From positions 1 to 64,000 of the forward strand of contig CAZIKB010000011.1 in the NCBI GenBank assembly GCA_964539665.1: a DNA stretch of 64,000 nt. The letters are read 5' to 3'. The stretch comes from CAZIKB01 sp964539665 (GTDB lineage Bacteria > Zhuqueibacterota > Zhuqueibacteria > Oceanimicrobiales > Oceanimicrobiaceae). Position numbers and translations under genes: made by a program. Under the pieces are notes generated by a model. It searched no databases. It worked only from the letters and a program-made list of their open reading frames with translations, and had not been told where the DNA came from. This document shows, piece by piece, positions 45,303 through 53,770 of the stretch. Positions within the stretch are counted from its first letter, which is position 1. Each line of letters opens with the position of its first letter.

Positions 45303-45514
45303 GTTTTAAAACCTCTCAATGAATATACATTGAACACCAAAATATAATAAAACAAAATGTAATAAGCAAAATAATTGCTGTAAAAAAGTCAGTTTGCGAT
45401 TATTGAAGAGATATTTTTCAATCTTAGCATCCGTTGGATTCATCAATCTTTTGGTAATAGTTGGGATTTGAAATTCACTTGAAATTTGTGATTTGTTGCT
45501 GGCGCTTTAGAGCA

Positions 45515-46744
45515 TCAGGGAGTCAATTCTTTTCGCAATAAATTCAGCGCCATTTGCACTGTTCGTTCTTTGTTGGATAAGCGGTCGTTAAAGAAAAGGC
45601 GCTTTTTGCTAAAAGAGCCATTTGCTGTTGCCATGCCAACATAAACTAAACCAACAGGCTTGTCTTTGGTGCCGCCGGTTGGCCCGGCTATGCCGGTGGT
45701 TGAAACGCCAAAATCCGCTCCGCTTATTTTTGTTACGCCTTCCGCCATAGCAACCGCTGTTTCGTCGCTTACGGCTCCAAACTTATCCAGGGTACTTGCG
45801 GGTACCTGCAGTATATCCATTTTAGCTTGATTACTGTACGCCACAACGCCTCTTTCAAAATAATTCGAGCTGCCAGAGATATTAGTCAGTTTGTTGGCAA
45901 GCAAACCTCCAGTGCAGGACTCGGCCACGGCTACGGTCATTTTGTTTTCAAGCAATAATCGGGCAACCACTTCTTCCAAATTTTCCTGATCATGGCCATA
46001 AACATATTTGCCTGCCTTTTCATAACAAATCTCCAGAGCTTTCGATAACTTACTTTGGCACTCGGTTGGATTATTTCCCCGTACAGTCAATCGGATATCC
46101 ACGCCGGAATATTTTGGCAGAAACGCAACTTTTGCGAATTCTTCAATTTTATTAATATCGCCCATTCGTTCAAACAGGGTGGATTCAGCAATGCCTGTGG
46201 TTCGGATGGTTTTCTGCAGGATGGTCTGGCCGGAGCCTTTGAGCATTGGAAACAGCGTAGTTTCGCATATTGCTTTCATTTCAGCGGGCACACCTGGAAG
46301 TATGAAGCATCTTTTGCCATGCCTCTTAAATAGTAATCCCGGAGCTGTGCCAGCCGGATTGTCAATAATTTGTGCTTTATCAGGAACAAGCGCCTGTTCT
46401 TCATTGACGGCCGCCATTTTGATGCCACGCGATTCGAACGCTCGTTTGAGTTTGTTTAAAATTTCTGGTTTAAATATTAATTTCGATTTAAAATATTCTG
46501 CGGCTACTTTTTTGGTAATATCATCATGTGTGGGACCTAATCCACCGGTAGCAATGATGACATCGCTTCTCTGCATAGCCATAGCCAACGCGCTTTTCAA
46601 ATCCTCGGCCTGGTCACCAACAGTAGTCACCCATTTCATCTCCACACCGCAAGCTGTGAGATGTTTACCTAAATAGGAGGCGTTGGTGTTTACAATTTGC
46701 CCGATAATCAGTTCGTCCCCAATTGAAATAATTTCACCAGTCAT
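45515..46744 (-). CDS. cinA: CinA: NMN amidohydrolase with MoCF domain
   Basis: Two-domain protein of 409 residues. The N-terminal molybdopterin-binding-like domain (GDELIIGQIVNTNASYLGK, ATGGLGPTHDDITK) is an ADP-ribose pyrophosphatase in relatives. The C-terminal domain (VAVAESCTGGLLANKLT, TTGIAGPTGGT) is a nicotinamide-nucleotide amidohydrolase. The ATG overlaps the stop of pgpA by four bases. Confidence 0.95.
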   Translation of the reverse strand: MTGEIISIGDELIIGQIVNTNASYLGKHLTACGVEMKWVTTVGDQAEDLKSALAMAMQRSDVIIATGGLGPTHDDITKKVAAEYFKSKLIFKPEILNKLKRAFESRGIKMAAVNEEQALVPDKAQIIDNPAGTAPGLLFKRHGKRCFILPGVPAEMKAICETTLFPMLKGSGQTILQKTIRTTGIAESTLFERMGDINKIEEFAKVAFLPKYSGVDIRLTVRGNNPTECQSKLSKALEICYEKAGKYVYGHDQENLEEVVARLLLENKMTVAVAESCTGGLLANKLTNISGSSNYFERGVVAYSNQAKMDILQVPASTLDKFGAVSDETAVAMAEGVTKISGADFGVSTTGIAGPTGGTKDKPVGLVYVGMATANGSFSKKRLFFNDRLSNKERTVQMALNLLRKELTP

Positions 46745-47199
46745 AGAATTTTTGTTACTATTAAAAAAATCAATCTCAGACTAATTGCTCCATAAATTCC
46801 TGCAACCACATCATCCATCATAACCCCCCAGCCTTGCGGCAGCCGTTCTGCATCTTTTGCGGGAAAGAATTTATAAATGTCAAATAATCTGAAAAGTATG
46901 AATCCAATTATAAGCCAGATAATATTTTTTTCAAATAAAAAGAAAGTAATTAAAGTACCGACGATTTCGTCTATTACAATTATTTGATTATCTTTTGTTT
47001 TTGACTGCTTCTCGACTTCTGTTGCTGACCATACACCAACAAAAAATAATATGATAATGAAAAATAATAAATAGATCGATTCGCTTCCAGGAATAGCCCA
47101 ATATAAAAAAAGCCCCAAAAAACTCCCCACGGTACCGGGGAAAAACGGGGCATATCCTGAGTAAAAGCCTGTCGCAATTATGCGGGAAATTAAATTCAT
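46741..47199 (-). CDS. pgpA: phosphatidylglycerophosphatase A
   Basis: Membrane phosphatase of 152 residues that makes phosphatidylglycerol from its phosphate. The N-terminal signature ATGFYSGYAPFFPGTVGS and the acidic VIDEIVGTL are present, with three or four membrane helices. Its ATG directly abuts the stop of pgsA, which makes its substrate, and its end overlaps cinA. Confidence 0.93.
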   Translation of the reverse strand: MNLISRIIATGFYSGYAPFFPGTVGSFLGLFLYWAIPGSESIYLLFFIIILFFVGVWSATEVEKQSKTKDNQIIVIDEIVGTLITFFLFEKNIIWLIIGFILFRLFDIYKFFPAKDAERLPQGWGVMMDDVVAGIYGAISLRLIFLIVTKIL

Positions 47200-47823
47200 T
47201 TATCGAACATTGGTCGGCACAAATACACGATAAAAAGCGATGGCCATGCTTTTAATGTAGTTCCAGTTTTCAATAATGTAACTAACACCGGTAGCTACTG
47301 TAAAAACGGTTACAAATAACATTAGATTTCCGATTAGATCCCAATTCTCAAAAGTTACTAAATAGGCCGGTGCATTTTCTAATCCTGCATAACTTTCTTT
47401 CATCAGCATCCAGATGAAGATCAGGTATATAGCCCCCATTTGAAAGGCGGTCTTCCATTTTGCAATATTTTTTGTTGCAAGCGGTCTTTTTTTAGAAATA
47501 GCGTAGGACCTTAAACCAGTAATCAATATATCTCTTAATGCAATTGCCACAAACATCCACAATTTCACATAACCAAGATATGTGAACATTCCAAAGGCAG
47601 TTGAAATTAATAATTTATCTGCAAGCGGATCTAAATAAATACCAGTCGAGGTTATATTGCCGTATTTCCTGGCTACATAACCATCATACCAATCGGTGAA
47701 AGCAGCAACAACAAAGACAAAAAGAGAAAAATATTTAAAATACACGTCTTCGAATGTTAAGAGTACAGCAAACAACGGGGTTAAAATTATTCGAAAAACG
47801 GTCAATTGATTAGGATAGGACAT
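47200..47823 (-). CDS. pgsA: CDP-diacylglycerol-glycerol-3-phosphate 3-phosphatidyltransferase
   Basis: Membrane enzyme of phosphatidylglycerol synthesis, 207 residues with about five helices. The CDP-alcohol phosphotransferase motif is complete: DWYDGYVARKYG, then TGIYLDPLADK, giving the DGxxAR...G...D...D pattern near residues 42-68. The presence of both pgsA and pgpA shows ordinary bacterial phospholipids are made, alongside the GGGPS gene at 37994. Confidence 0.94.
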   Translation of the reverse strand: MSYPNQLTVFRIILTPLFAVLLTFEDVYFKYFSLFVFVVAAFTDWYDGYVARKYGNITSTGIYLDPLADKLLISTAFGMFTYLGYVKLWMFVAIALRDILITGLRSYAISKKRPLATKNIAKWKTAFQMGAIYLIFIWMLMKESYAGLENAPAYLVTFENWDLIGNLMLFVTVFTVATGVSYIIENWNYIKSMAIAFYRVFVPTNVR

Positions 47824-47869
47824 AAGAAGTCTCTCTGTTAAATTATTTATTATTGCATTATGCTACTCC

Positions 47870-48466
47870 CTAAAGAGCAACTCTTCCTTCCAGGGCCCGG
47901 GTCAAAGTTATTTCATCCGCGTATTCTATATCGCTGCCGACAGGAATTCCACGCGCAATGCGTGACAGTTTGATGTCTAAGGGTTTAATTAACTTTTCTA
48001 AATATAAAGAAGTTGCCTCACCTTCAGCATTTGGATTAGAAGCAATAATCACTTCTCTCACCGTACTGTTTAACCGTGATATAAGTTCTTTAATGTGCAA
48101 ATCCTCTGGCCCAATTCCTTCGAGTGGTGACAATGCACCTCCCAAAACGTGGAATAATCCTTTATACTCACCAGTTTTTTCCAATGCCAGAACATCGTTT
48201 GCTTCTTCGACAACACAAATAAGACCTCGGTCTCTTTGTTCGCTTACGCATATGTGACAGGGTTCTGTTTCAGTAATGTTAAAGCATACAGAACAAAAAA
48301 TAACTTTTTCTTTTATTGCAATTAAAGCCTCAGCAAGTTGGTTAACTTCATATTTTGAAGATTTAAGAAGAAAAAATACTAACCTCTGTGCTGATTTTCT
48401 ACCAATTCCAGGCAGTTTGGAAAATTCTGAAATAGCTTTTTCTACCGAAATCGAAGGATACTGCAT
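47870..48466 (-). CDS. recR: recombination mediator RecR
   Basis: Recombination-repair protein of 198 residues. The helix-hairpin-helix KLPGIGRKSAQRL, the zinc finger (FCSVC...CHIC) and the Toprim segment LICVVEEANDVLALE are all present. It is in the usual dnaX-ybaB-recR cluster. Confidence 0.97.
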   Translation of the reverse strand: MQYPSISVEKAISEFSKLPGIGRKSAQRLVFFLLKSSKYEVNQLAEALIAIKEKVIFCSVCFNITETEPCHICVSEQRDRGLICVVEEANDVLALEKTGEYKGLFHVLGGALSPLEGIGPEDLHIKELISRLNSTVREVIIASNPNAEGEATSLYLEKLIKPLDIKLSRIARGIPVGSDIEYADEITLTRALEGRVAL

Positions 48467-48502
48467 TTGCTATGCGTTTGTTTTAGACTAAAATTAAAAC
48501 AA

Positions 48503-48841
48503 TCATAATCCGGGAATTTTAAAGCCAGGGGGTAAATTCCCAAGCATTCCGCCCGCCGCTTTGCCCATTTCCTGTGATGCTAATTCCTGGGCATTATGAA
48601 GCGCTTGATTGATAGCTGCCACGACAAGGTCTTCCAACATCTCTATATCATCAGGATCCACTACTTCTTTATCTATATGGATTTCTAAAATTTCCTGTTT
48701 ACCATTAGCAACCGCGGTAACCATTCCGCCACCAGCGCTGCCTTCCGCCTGCAAACCGCCAAGTTCTTCCTGAACTTTTTGCATTTTATCTTGCATTTTT
48801 TGGGCTTGTTTCAATAAATCACCCATACCCGGCTTTGCCAT
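48503..48841 (-). CDS. YbaB/EbfC nucleoid-associated protein
   Basis: A 112-residue DNA-binding protein. Signatures are LLKQAQKMQDKMQKVQEEL at the N-terminus, the Gly-rich turn SAGGGMVTAVANGKQEIL and the C-terminal NQALHNAQELA helix. It lies between dnaX and recR as in most bacteria. ATG behind GGAGAAAAAT. Confidence 0.95.
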   Translation of the reverse strand: MAKPGMGDLLKQAQKMQDKMQKVQEELGGLQAEGSAGGGMVTAVANGKQEILEIHIDKEVVDPDDIEMLEDLVVAAINQALHNAQELASQEMGKAAGGMLGNLPPGFKIPGL

Positions 48842-48879
48842 ATTTTTCTCCTTGCTATATATTTTATTTTGAAATTTGC

Positions 48880-50586
48880 TTAACTTACTATTTCTCCATC
48901 AAACATCTCAATCACTTTTTTTATAATTGGAATTTGTAATGTACTCTCATTCTCTGTTTGATTTGGATTAGTCGTTTCAGGTTTATTATTTGCAATTATT
49001 CCCTTAAATTCTTCGCTTTCATTCTTTTTGCAATGGATTTTTATTATTAATCCCGTTTGATTACAAATAACGGTTTGAATGAGTTGTTTGTTCTGATTAA
49101 TAGTATTAATATGAAAACCATTTTCTTTACCAAATGATACTTCCAAAATACCATCCTGTATTTTGGTAGGATAGCCTTCATTTAAAAATGAACCTAAATG
49201 TATCTTTTTACTTCTTACTTCTTCAATTATTGCTGACCACTTCTCTTTAATGATCCCTAATGAAGCTATTTCAACCTCATCATTTGGAACGGGCTTTCCA
49301 ACTTTTTGAACTGTCTGATTTGATTGTATAGTCGCAATTTTGTCATTAACCACAGGAACAACTTGCTTTATGGAAGATAATCCAGAATTATAATCCGATA
49401 ATTTTAAATTTCCCGATGATTCAATTGAATTGCCGGATGTTGAGCTTGTTGATTTTTTCAGTTCGTCAATGTGAGTTAAAAGCCGATCCAGCTCTACACT
49501 TTTCTCCATTTGAATCATTTTCACCAGCAACATCTCTAATATAATCTTTGGGTTGGAACTACGTTTTATCTGGTAACTGGTTTCAGAAGACAACTTAATT
49601 AATCGTAGCAAGTCGGTTTCTGTAAAATATTTCGATGTTTCCTGGAATTTTGGACCAAAAGTTTCCAAACCTTCTAATAAATCCATCTTATTGGTTGCCT
49701 TTAAAACCAGAATATTTCTAAAATGTTCAGTTAATCCATTTAAAAATTCCGCCAGATCATAGCCTTGTTTAAATACCTTTCCTACCAGGTTTAATCCGGC
49801 CGCTATATCTTTATTTGACAGACAATCAGTACATTCGAAAAACAACTCCTGGTCAATAATTCCCAATAATTCTGTTAATTCATTTATGCTAACGTTTTGA
49901 CCGCAGAAAGAAACTATCTGATCTAACAAGCTTTGACTGTCCCGCATACTGCCATCAGATTTCTTTGCAATCAGGTAAAGAGACTCTTCATCGATTTGAA
50001 TCTTTTCTGCTGTACAAATTTTATGCAGCTGTTCCACGATTTCATTTAGAGGAATTCTTCTGAAATCATAAAGCTGGCAGCGAGATATAATTGTGGCAGG
50101 CAATTTGTGCGACTCAGTGGTTGCAAAGATAAACAGTACTTTTGCTGGCGGTTCTTCCAATGTTTTCAGAAGCGCATTAAACGCTTCAGGTGTTAACATG
50201 TGGACTTCATCGATTATATATATTTTATATTTACCTTTGACGGCTGCGTACTTGAGATTTCCTCTTAAATTTCGAACGTCTTCAATGCCGCGGTTTGATG
50301 CGCCATCAATTTCGAAAACCTCGAGGCTTTGGCTTGTGGTAATTTCTTTACAACTTGAACATTCGTTGCAGGGCGTCGGCGTTGGGCCGCTTTCACAATT
50401 AATGGCTTTGGCAAAAATTCTGGCGGTTGTTGTTTTACCTATCCCTCTTGGGCCGGAAAATAGATATGCGGATGCCAGTCGATTATTTTTGATGGCATTC
50501 ATAAGGGTTGTCGTAACATGATTTTGAGCTACAACATCTTCAAACTGTAAAGGTCGCCACTTTCTCGCTAAAACCAGATAAGACAT
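48880..50586 (-). CDS. dnaX: DNA polymerase III subunit gamma/tau
   Basis: Clamp-loader ATPase, 568 residues. Walker A GPRGIGKTT is near residue 45, the zinc-binding cysteines are in CNECSSCKE, Walker B is IIDEVHML and the arginine finger SRC. The C-terminal half is low-complexity Ser/Asn-rich, followed by a domain with IKEKWSAIIEEVR that resembles the tau C-terminal region. No frameshift slippery site is obvious. ATG start. Confidence 0.97.
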   Translation of the reverse strand: MSYLVLARKWRPLQFEDVVAQNHVTTTLMNAIKNNRLASAYLFSGPRGIGKTTTARIFAKAINCESGPTPTPCNECSSCKEITTSQSLEVFEIDGASNRGIEDVRNLRGNLKYAAVKGKYKIYIIDEVHMLTPEAFNALLKTLEEPPAKVLFIFATTESHKLPATIISRCQLYDFRRIPLNEIVEQLHKICTAEKIQIDEESLYLIAKKSDGSMRDSQSLLDQIVSFCGQNVSINELTELLGIIDQELFFECTDCLSNKDIAAGLNLVGKVFKQGYDLAEFLNGLTEHFRNILVLKATNKMDLLEGLETFGPKFQETSKYFTETDLLRLIKLSSETSYQIKRSSNPKIILEMLLVKMIQMEKSVELDRLLTHIDELKKSTSSTSGNSIESSGNLKLSDYNSGLSSIKQVVPVVNDKIATIQSNQTVQKVGKPVPNDEVEIASLGIIKEKWSAIIEEVRSKKIHLGSFLNEGYPTKIQDGILEVSFGKENGFHINTINQNKQLIQTVICNQTGLIIKIHCKKNESEEFKGIIANNKPETTNPNQTENESTLQIPIIKKVIEMFDGEIVS

Positions 50587-50640
50587 CCGATATTCCCTCC
50601 TTTGTAACTATTATTTCACGCTTCGCAAAATACACATAAA

Positions 50641-50749
50641 TGTCATTCAGAGCGACCTTTGGGAGCGAAGAATCTGAGATCACTAACATTGTTTAAATCC
50701 GATAATTTTTGGTCACAGACTCGTCGTCACTTCGTTCCTCAAAATGACA
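50641..50749. repeat. 109-base palindromic repeat related to the element before hflX
   Basis: Ends in TGTCATT and AATGACA and contains a second inverted pair (GGAGCGAAG and CTTCGTTCC). Its first bases GTCATTCAGAGCGAC match 14 of 15 bases of the core of the element at 34904-35007. It lies between the SRP RNA and dnaX on the minus strand. Repeats with GTCATTCTGAGCG ends are scattered in many bacterial genomes; no gene is encoded. Confidence 0.65.
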
Positions 50750-50828
50750 GAAAAAGAGCATTTTGCAGTAGTCTATCTATTATTTAAATACAATATAATA
50801 GAAATTTCATAAAAAGCAAATATCAATC

Positions 50829-51101
50829 GGCTGTGCACCTGTCTTCGACTTTTCCTTCCCGCGTGTGACTTTAAGCAACCGACTCCGGCTAAGTATTCCT
50901 CCGGCACATAAAATAAATACTGACCGCTGCTACCTTCCGGTCCTGACGGGGTTGGGCACCATTTTATTGCGAAGGACTTAAACCATCAACATCACTTACC
51001 AAAGCCGCGTTCGTGGGGGAGTAAGCCTCTGACAGGGATTCAATCCTGCTATAGCGGATTGCAGGCTACAGGGCACCGCTAACTCCCCATCTAGCACAGC
51101 C
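50829..51101 (-). ncRNA. ffs: signal recognition particle RNA, large bacterial type
   Basis: The 5' part has the conserved AGCGGTGCCCTGTA and GCAATCCGCTATAGC of the Alu domain. The domain IV hairpin has the Ffh-binding asymmetric loop and GGAA tetraloop (CAGGACCGGAAGGTAGCAGC, loop at 50935-50938). The termini GGCTGTGC and GCACAGCC pair perfectly, fixing the ends and giving 273 bases. The RNA scaffolds Ffh for membrane targeting. It starts only five bases past the 3' end of tRNA-Ala, so the two are almost certainly processed from one transcript. Confidence 0.95.
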
Positions 51102-51106
51102 TGTTG

Positions 51107-51179
<73 letters not shown>

Positions 51180-51213
51180 GTATTTGATTGAGTATTGATA
51201 AGCAATCATTCAG

Positions 51214-51301
51214 CGGAGAGGGAGGGATTCGAACCCCCGGTGACGCAAGGCCACAACGGTTTTCGAGACCGCCCCGATAAACCAGGCTCCGGCACCTCTC
51301 C
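51214..51301 (-). tRNA. tRNA-Ser (anticodon CGA)
   Basis: An 88-base class II tRNA with a long variable arm. The acceptor stem pairs GGAGAGG with the CCTCTCC end, the anticodon loop is CTCGAAA, and the T loop is GGGGTTCGAATCCC. CCA is not encoded. Confidence 0.95.
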
Positions 51302-51347
51302 ATATAATTTACAATTCCTTATTTATCATTTATCTTCAATTCAAAAG

Positions 51348-51438
51348 CGGAGAGGCAGGGATTCGAACCCTGGGAGGAGCTTGTAACCCCTCACACGATT
51401 TCCAGTCGTGCACCTTCGGCCAGCTCGGTCACCTCTCC
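51348..51438 (-). tRNA. tRNA-Ser (anticodon GGA)
   Basis: A 91-base class II tRNA with acceptor GGAGAGG, anticodon loop CTGGAAA and a long variable arm (GTTACAAGCTCC region). It begins four bases after the tadA stop codon, so the mRNA must be cut from the tRNA by 5' processing. CCA is not encoded. Confidence 0.95.
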
Positions 51439-51442
51439 AAAA

Positions 51443-51901
51443 TTAATTATTTTCCCTTAATTTTTTAAAGAACGCCTGTAATAATCCCAAAGATTTGGAT
51501 GCCAAAATTCCATTGGTAATTTTGATATTCGAATGCAGATTTGAATTTTGAATTATATTCATGGCTGTACCACAAGCTCCAAAGCGGGAATCGCTTACAC
51601 CGTAAATCACATGTGGGATGCGAGATAAAAAAATTGCCCCGGCGCACATTGGGCAAGGCTCCTTCGTAACATAAAGTATCGTGTCTTCAAGGCGCCAGGA
51701 ATTCCGTGAATTAGCAGCGGCAGTTATGGCAATCATCTCTGCATGGGCGGTAGGATCTTGTAATCTTTCGACCATATTATAACCGCGACCAATAATATGA
51801 TCCTGTTCAACAATTACCGCCCCTATGGGAACTTCTTCCTTTTCATAGGCCTTCTCTGCCTCACGAAGCGCCTGCTCCATCCAAGTCTCGTGAGTAACCA
51901 T
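51443..51901 (-). CDS. tadA: tRNA-specific adenosine deaminase
   Basis: Zinc enzyme that converts A34 of tRNA-Arg(ACG) to inosine. The zinc ligands are in HAEMIAI and PCPMCAGAI. The open frame extends to a TTG at 51922 that lies inside a hairpin; I choose the ATG at 51901 (152 residues, MVTHETWMEQAL). The gene lies 44 bases after the 3' end of tRNA-Arg(ACG), its own substrate, and four bases before tRNA-Ser(GGA). Confidence 0.94.
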   Translation of the reverse strand: MVTHETWMEQALREAEKAYEKEEVPIGAVIVEQDHIIGRGYNMVERLQDPTAHAEMIAITAAANSRNSWRLEDTILYVTKEPCPMCAGAIFLSRIPHVIYGVSDSRFGACGTAMNIIQNSNLHSNIKITNGILASKSLGLLQAFFKKLRENN

Positions 51902-51914
51902 ATTTAAATTGATA

Positions 51915-51937
51915 ATTGACAATAATCAGTTGTCAAT
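51915..51937 (-). promoter_or_regulatory. hairpin in the tadA leader
   Basis: Perfect 8-base inverted repeat (ATTGACAA/TTGTCAAT) with a 7-base loop, between the end of tRNA-Arg(ACG) and the tadA start. It could protect the 5' end after tRNA cleavage or affect tadA translation. It has no T-run, so it is not a terminator. Confidence 0.5.
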
Positions 51938-51945
51938 TAATCCAG

Positions 51946-52019
51946 CACGCCCGGAGGGACTCGAACCCCCAACCTCCTGGTCCGTAGCCAAGCGCTCTAT
52001 CCAATTGAGCCACGGGCGC
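51946..52019 (-). tRNA. tRNA-Arg (anticodon ACG)
   Basis: A 74-base cloverleaf: acceptor GCGCCCG with CGGGCGT (one G-U pair at the end), D arm GCTC...GAGC, anticodon loop CTACGGA and T loop GGGGGTTCGAGTCCC. The A34 of this tRNA is the normal target of the deaminase encoded directly downstream. CCA is not encoded. Confidence 0.95.
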
Positions 52020-52059
52020 AAAGTTAAATTTAGTGTCTTGCAAGTTAAACCGTAAACAA

Positions 52060-52260
52060 TAAATTTCAAATAACAAATTAGAAATTACAAAAAAATCTCA
52101 ATTTTCAAATAACTATAAGTAAAACAATGTTTTACAAAATAATGACTTCACTTTTAATATCTATATTATGTTTGATTTTTTGAATATTGGTTGTTGTTTA
52201 TTTGAGATTTGTATTTTGTTTTTTGTGATTTTAATAAAAATTTTTGTAAATTAAACAAAA
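52060..52260. other. AT-rich intergenic stretch with imperfect inverted repeats
   Basis: No gene. The two halves share interrupted complementary motifs (AATTACAAAAAA at 52084 and TTTTTTGTGATT near 52220; AATCTCAA and TTGAGATT), so it may be a degenerate AT-rich hairpin repeat. It separates tRNA-Glu from tRNA-Arg. Confidence 0.3.
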
Positions 52261-52278
52261 TTTTTAATCTCCACACAG

Positions 52279-52351
52279 TAGCGCATACGGGAGTCGAACC
52301 CGTGTTACCGACGTGAGAGGCCGGCGTCCTAGGCCACTAGACGAATGCGCC
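52279..52351 (-). tRNA. tRNA-Glu (anticodon CTC)
   Basis: A 73-base cloverleaf with acceptor GGCGCAT against ATGCGCT (terminal G-U), anticodon loop CTCTCAC and T loop ACGGGTTCGACTCCCGT. CCA is not encoded. It reads only GAG; a TTC tRNA-Glu must be elsewhere. Confidence 0.95.
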
Positions 52352-52435
52352 TTGCCAAGCAAATTATTGAAAAATAATATATCCAATTCTCTTTTTAAAA
52401 TCAAGCCTTATTTTGATGTTTTAATTGACATAAAA

Positions 52436-53113
52436 TTAAGGTATCTTTTGCGGCCACACCTCTTTCTGCCACCCCATTTCAAAAAACATAAGTTCAAATC
52501 GAGCACTTTTCAGGTACAAATTGAACCAGTGTTCTTTATCACTGTTGGCTGCATCCTTCGCAAAATCATCCATTTTATTGTTAAGCCAATTTGCCCAGCC
52601 GACAAACTCTTCCGAAGCATAGGTCTCAATCCAGTCACGATAAGGGGGCGCATCGGGCAGAATTTTTGCCTTAAGATGCAAGGCAATATCTGCATAAACC
52701 CGGGCACAGGGAAGCAAAACTGCGATGATTCCAGTCAAAGGCTCTTCGTAACAGGTTTTCACAAGAAAGCTCGTATAAGCCAGAGTCACGAGCGCTGGTT
52801 CAGTATTTTCCAGCTCTTGAGAAGATATATTAAATTCTGCACAAGTGCGACGATGCAGATCCATTTCTGCATTCAAGGTAAGGTCCAGCAGCTTTGCGAA
52901 ATAACCCATATCGTCAAGTTGTCGAGCTTTGGCAGAAGCCAGCGCAAACACCCGGCTGAAATCTATGAGATAAATGTAATCTTGCTTGAGGTAAAATTCA
53001 TACCGGTCCTGGGACAGTGTGCCATCTCCTATGCCTTTAACAAATGGATGCTGCAAAATAGCCTGCCAGACAGGCTTGGATTTTTGCTGCATAAATTCTG
53101 AAAATGAGGCCAT
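52436..53113 (-). CDS. tenA: TenA family aminopyrimidine aminohydrolase
   Basis: A 225-residue thiaminase II-like enzyme that salvages the pyrimidine part of thiamin. The nucleophile Cys136 is in AVLLPCARVY, Asp45 in YLKQD contacts substrate, and the C-terminal Glu lies in FELMFFEMGW. ATG behind CAGGAGAA. No TPP riboswitch or other thiamin gene is near, so it seems to be regulated on its own. Confidence 0.92.
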   Translation of the reverse strand: MASFSEFMQQKSKPVWQAILQHPFVKGIGDGTLSQDRYEFYLKQDYIYLIDFSRVFALASAKARQLDDMGYFAKLLDLTLNAEMDLHRRTCAEFNISSQELENTEPALVTLAYTSFLVKTCYEEPLTGIIAVLLPCARVYADIALHLKAKILPDAPPYRDWIETYASEEFVGWANWLNNKMDDFAKDAANSDKEHWFNLYLKSARFELMFFEMGWQKEVWPQKIP

Positions 53114-53219
53114 AACATTCTCCTGAAAAATAATTATAACTTCGATAAACCTTTAGAAAAAACTGCCGATGTTAAAGCTTAGTCACAGTCAATATATCAT
53201 AAAATATCAAGTTTCAAAC

Positions 53220-53579
53220 ATGAATTCGAAAAAAGTACTACTTGTTGAAGACGATCAAGCCTTTGTCAGATTAGTACAATTGGCGCTTCGCGATTTAAAT
53301 TTCGATTTTGAAGTAGCAGAAGACGGCCAGTGTGCATTGGAACTTTTAATGAATACCCAATATGACCTGGTCATAAGTGACTATCGCCTGCCTCATATTC
53401 ATGGTCTTAAAGTCATTCAAGCCGCAAAACAAAGCAATCCGGATAGTCACATAATTCTTATTAGTGCGGCAACGGCTGAAATGATTGATTCTAAATTGGA
53501 AAGATTTCCTCTCTTGGGATTTGTACAAAAACCCTTCTCTCCAATTGCGCTTCGCAATCTGGTCACTACAGCGTTTTAA
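53220..53579 (+). CDS. stand-alone response-regulator receiver protein
   Basis: A 119-residue CheY-like receiver domain only. The acidic pocket VEDD is at residues 9-12, the phospho-acceptor is Asp54 in VISDYRLP, the Thr/Ser switch is in IILISAAT and the Lys in FVQKPF. The frame opens at 53169, but the ATG at 53220 gives the normal MNSKKVLLVEDD start. It is on the plus strand with no kinase beside it, so it is an orphan receiver. Confidence 0.88.
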   Translation: MNSKKVLLVEDDQAFVRLVQLALRDLNFDFEVAEDGQCALELLMNTQYDLVISDYRLPHIHGLKVIQAAKQSNPDSHIILISAATAEMIDSKLERFPLLGFVQKPFSPIALRNLVTTAF

Positions 53580-53770
53580 TTATATTTTAAAAATTGAGTT
53601 TTTATGAAAATAGCAATATGTATAATCTATTGAGAATTCAGTTACTTTTAGTGGAAAGTCGCATCCTATTATAGCAAAAAACTTAGTTTTTACAGAATCA
53701 TTAAAGACAGAGCCAATATTCTGAAATAAACAACAGATTGGATTTTGCTTGCTTCTTTATCAGCCAAACC

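Noticed and set aside
46179..46676. A 165-codon plus-strand frame antisense to cinA
   Set aside because: The cinA domain motifs on the minus strand explain this region; the antisense product is Ser/Pro-rich without motifs.
47100..47145. GC-rich hairpin resembling a terminator
   Set aside because: It lies inside pgpA in the conserved FFPGTVGS codons, without a T-run.
50093..50521. A 142-codon plus-strand frame antisense to dnaX
   Set aside because: It overlaps the conserved ATPase motifs of dnaX.
50829..51101. tmRNA as an alternative identity of the RNA beside tRNA-Ala
   Set aside because: There is no tRNA-Ala-like half joined to a tag reading frame; the GGAA-tetraloop hairpin and Alu motifs are those of SRP RNA.
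52313..53101. A 262-codon plus-strand open frame
   Set aside because: It covers tRNA-Glu and runs antisense to tenA, whose catalytic residues are intact. The plus-strand translation shows no domain and no ribosome site.
53114..53219. TPP riboswitch ahead of tenA
   Set aside because: Conserved CUGAGA and thi-box elements are absent; only a normal ribosome site is seen.
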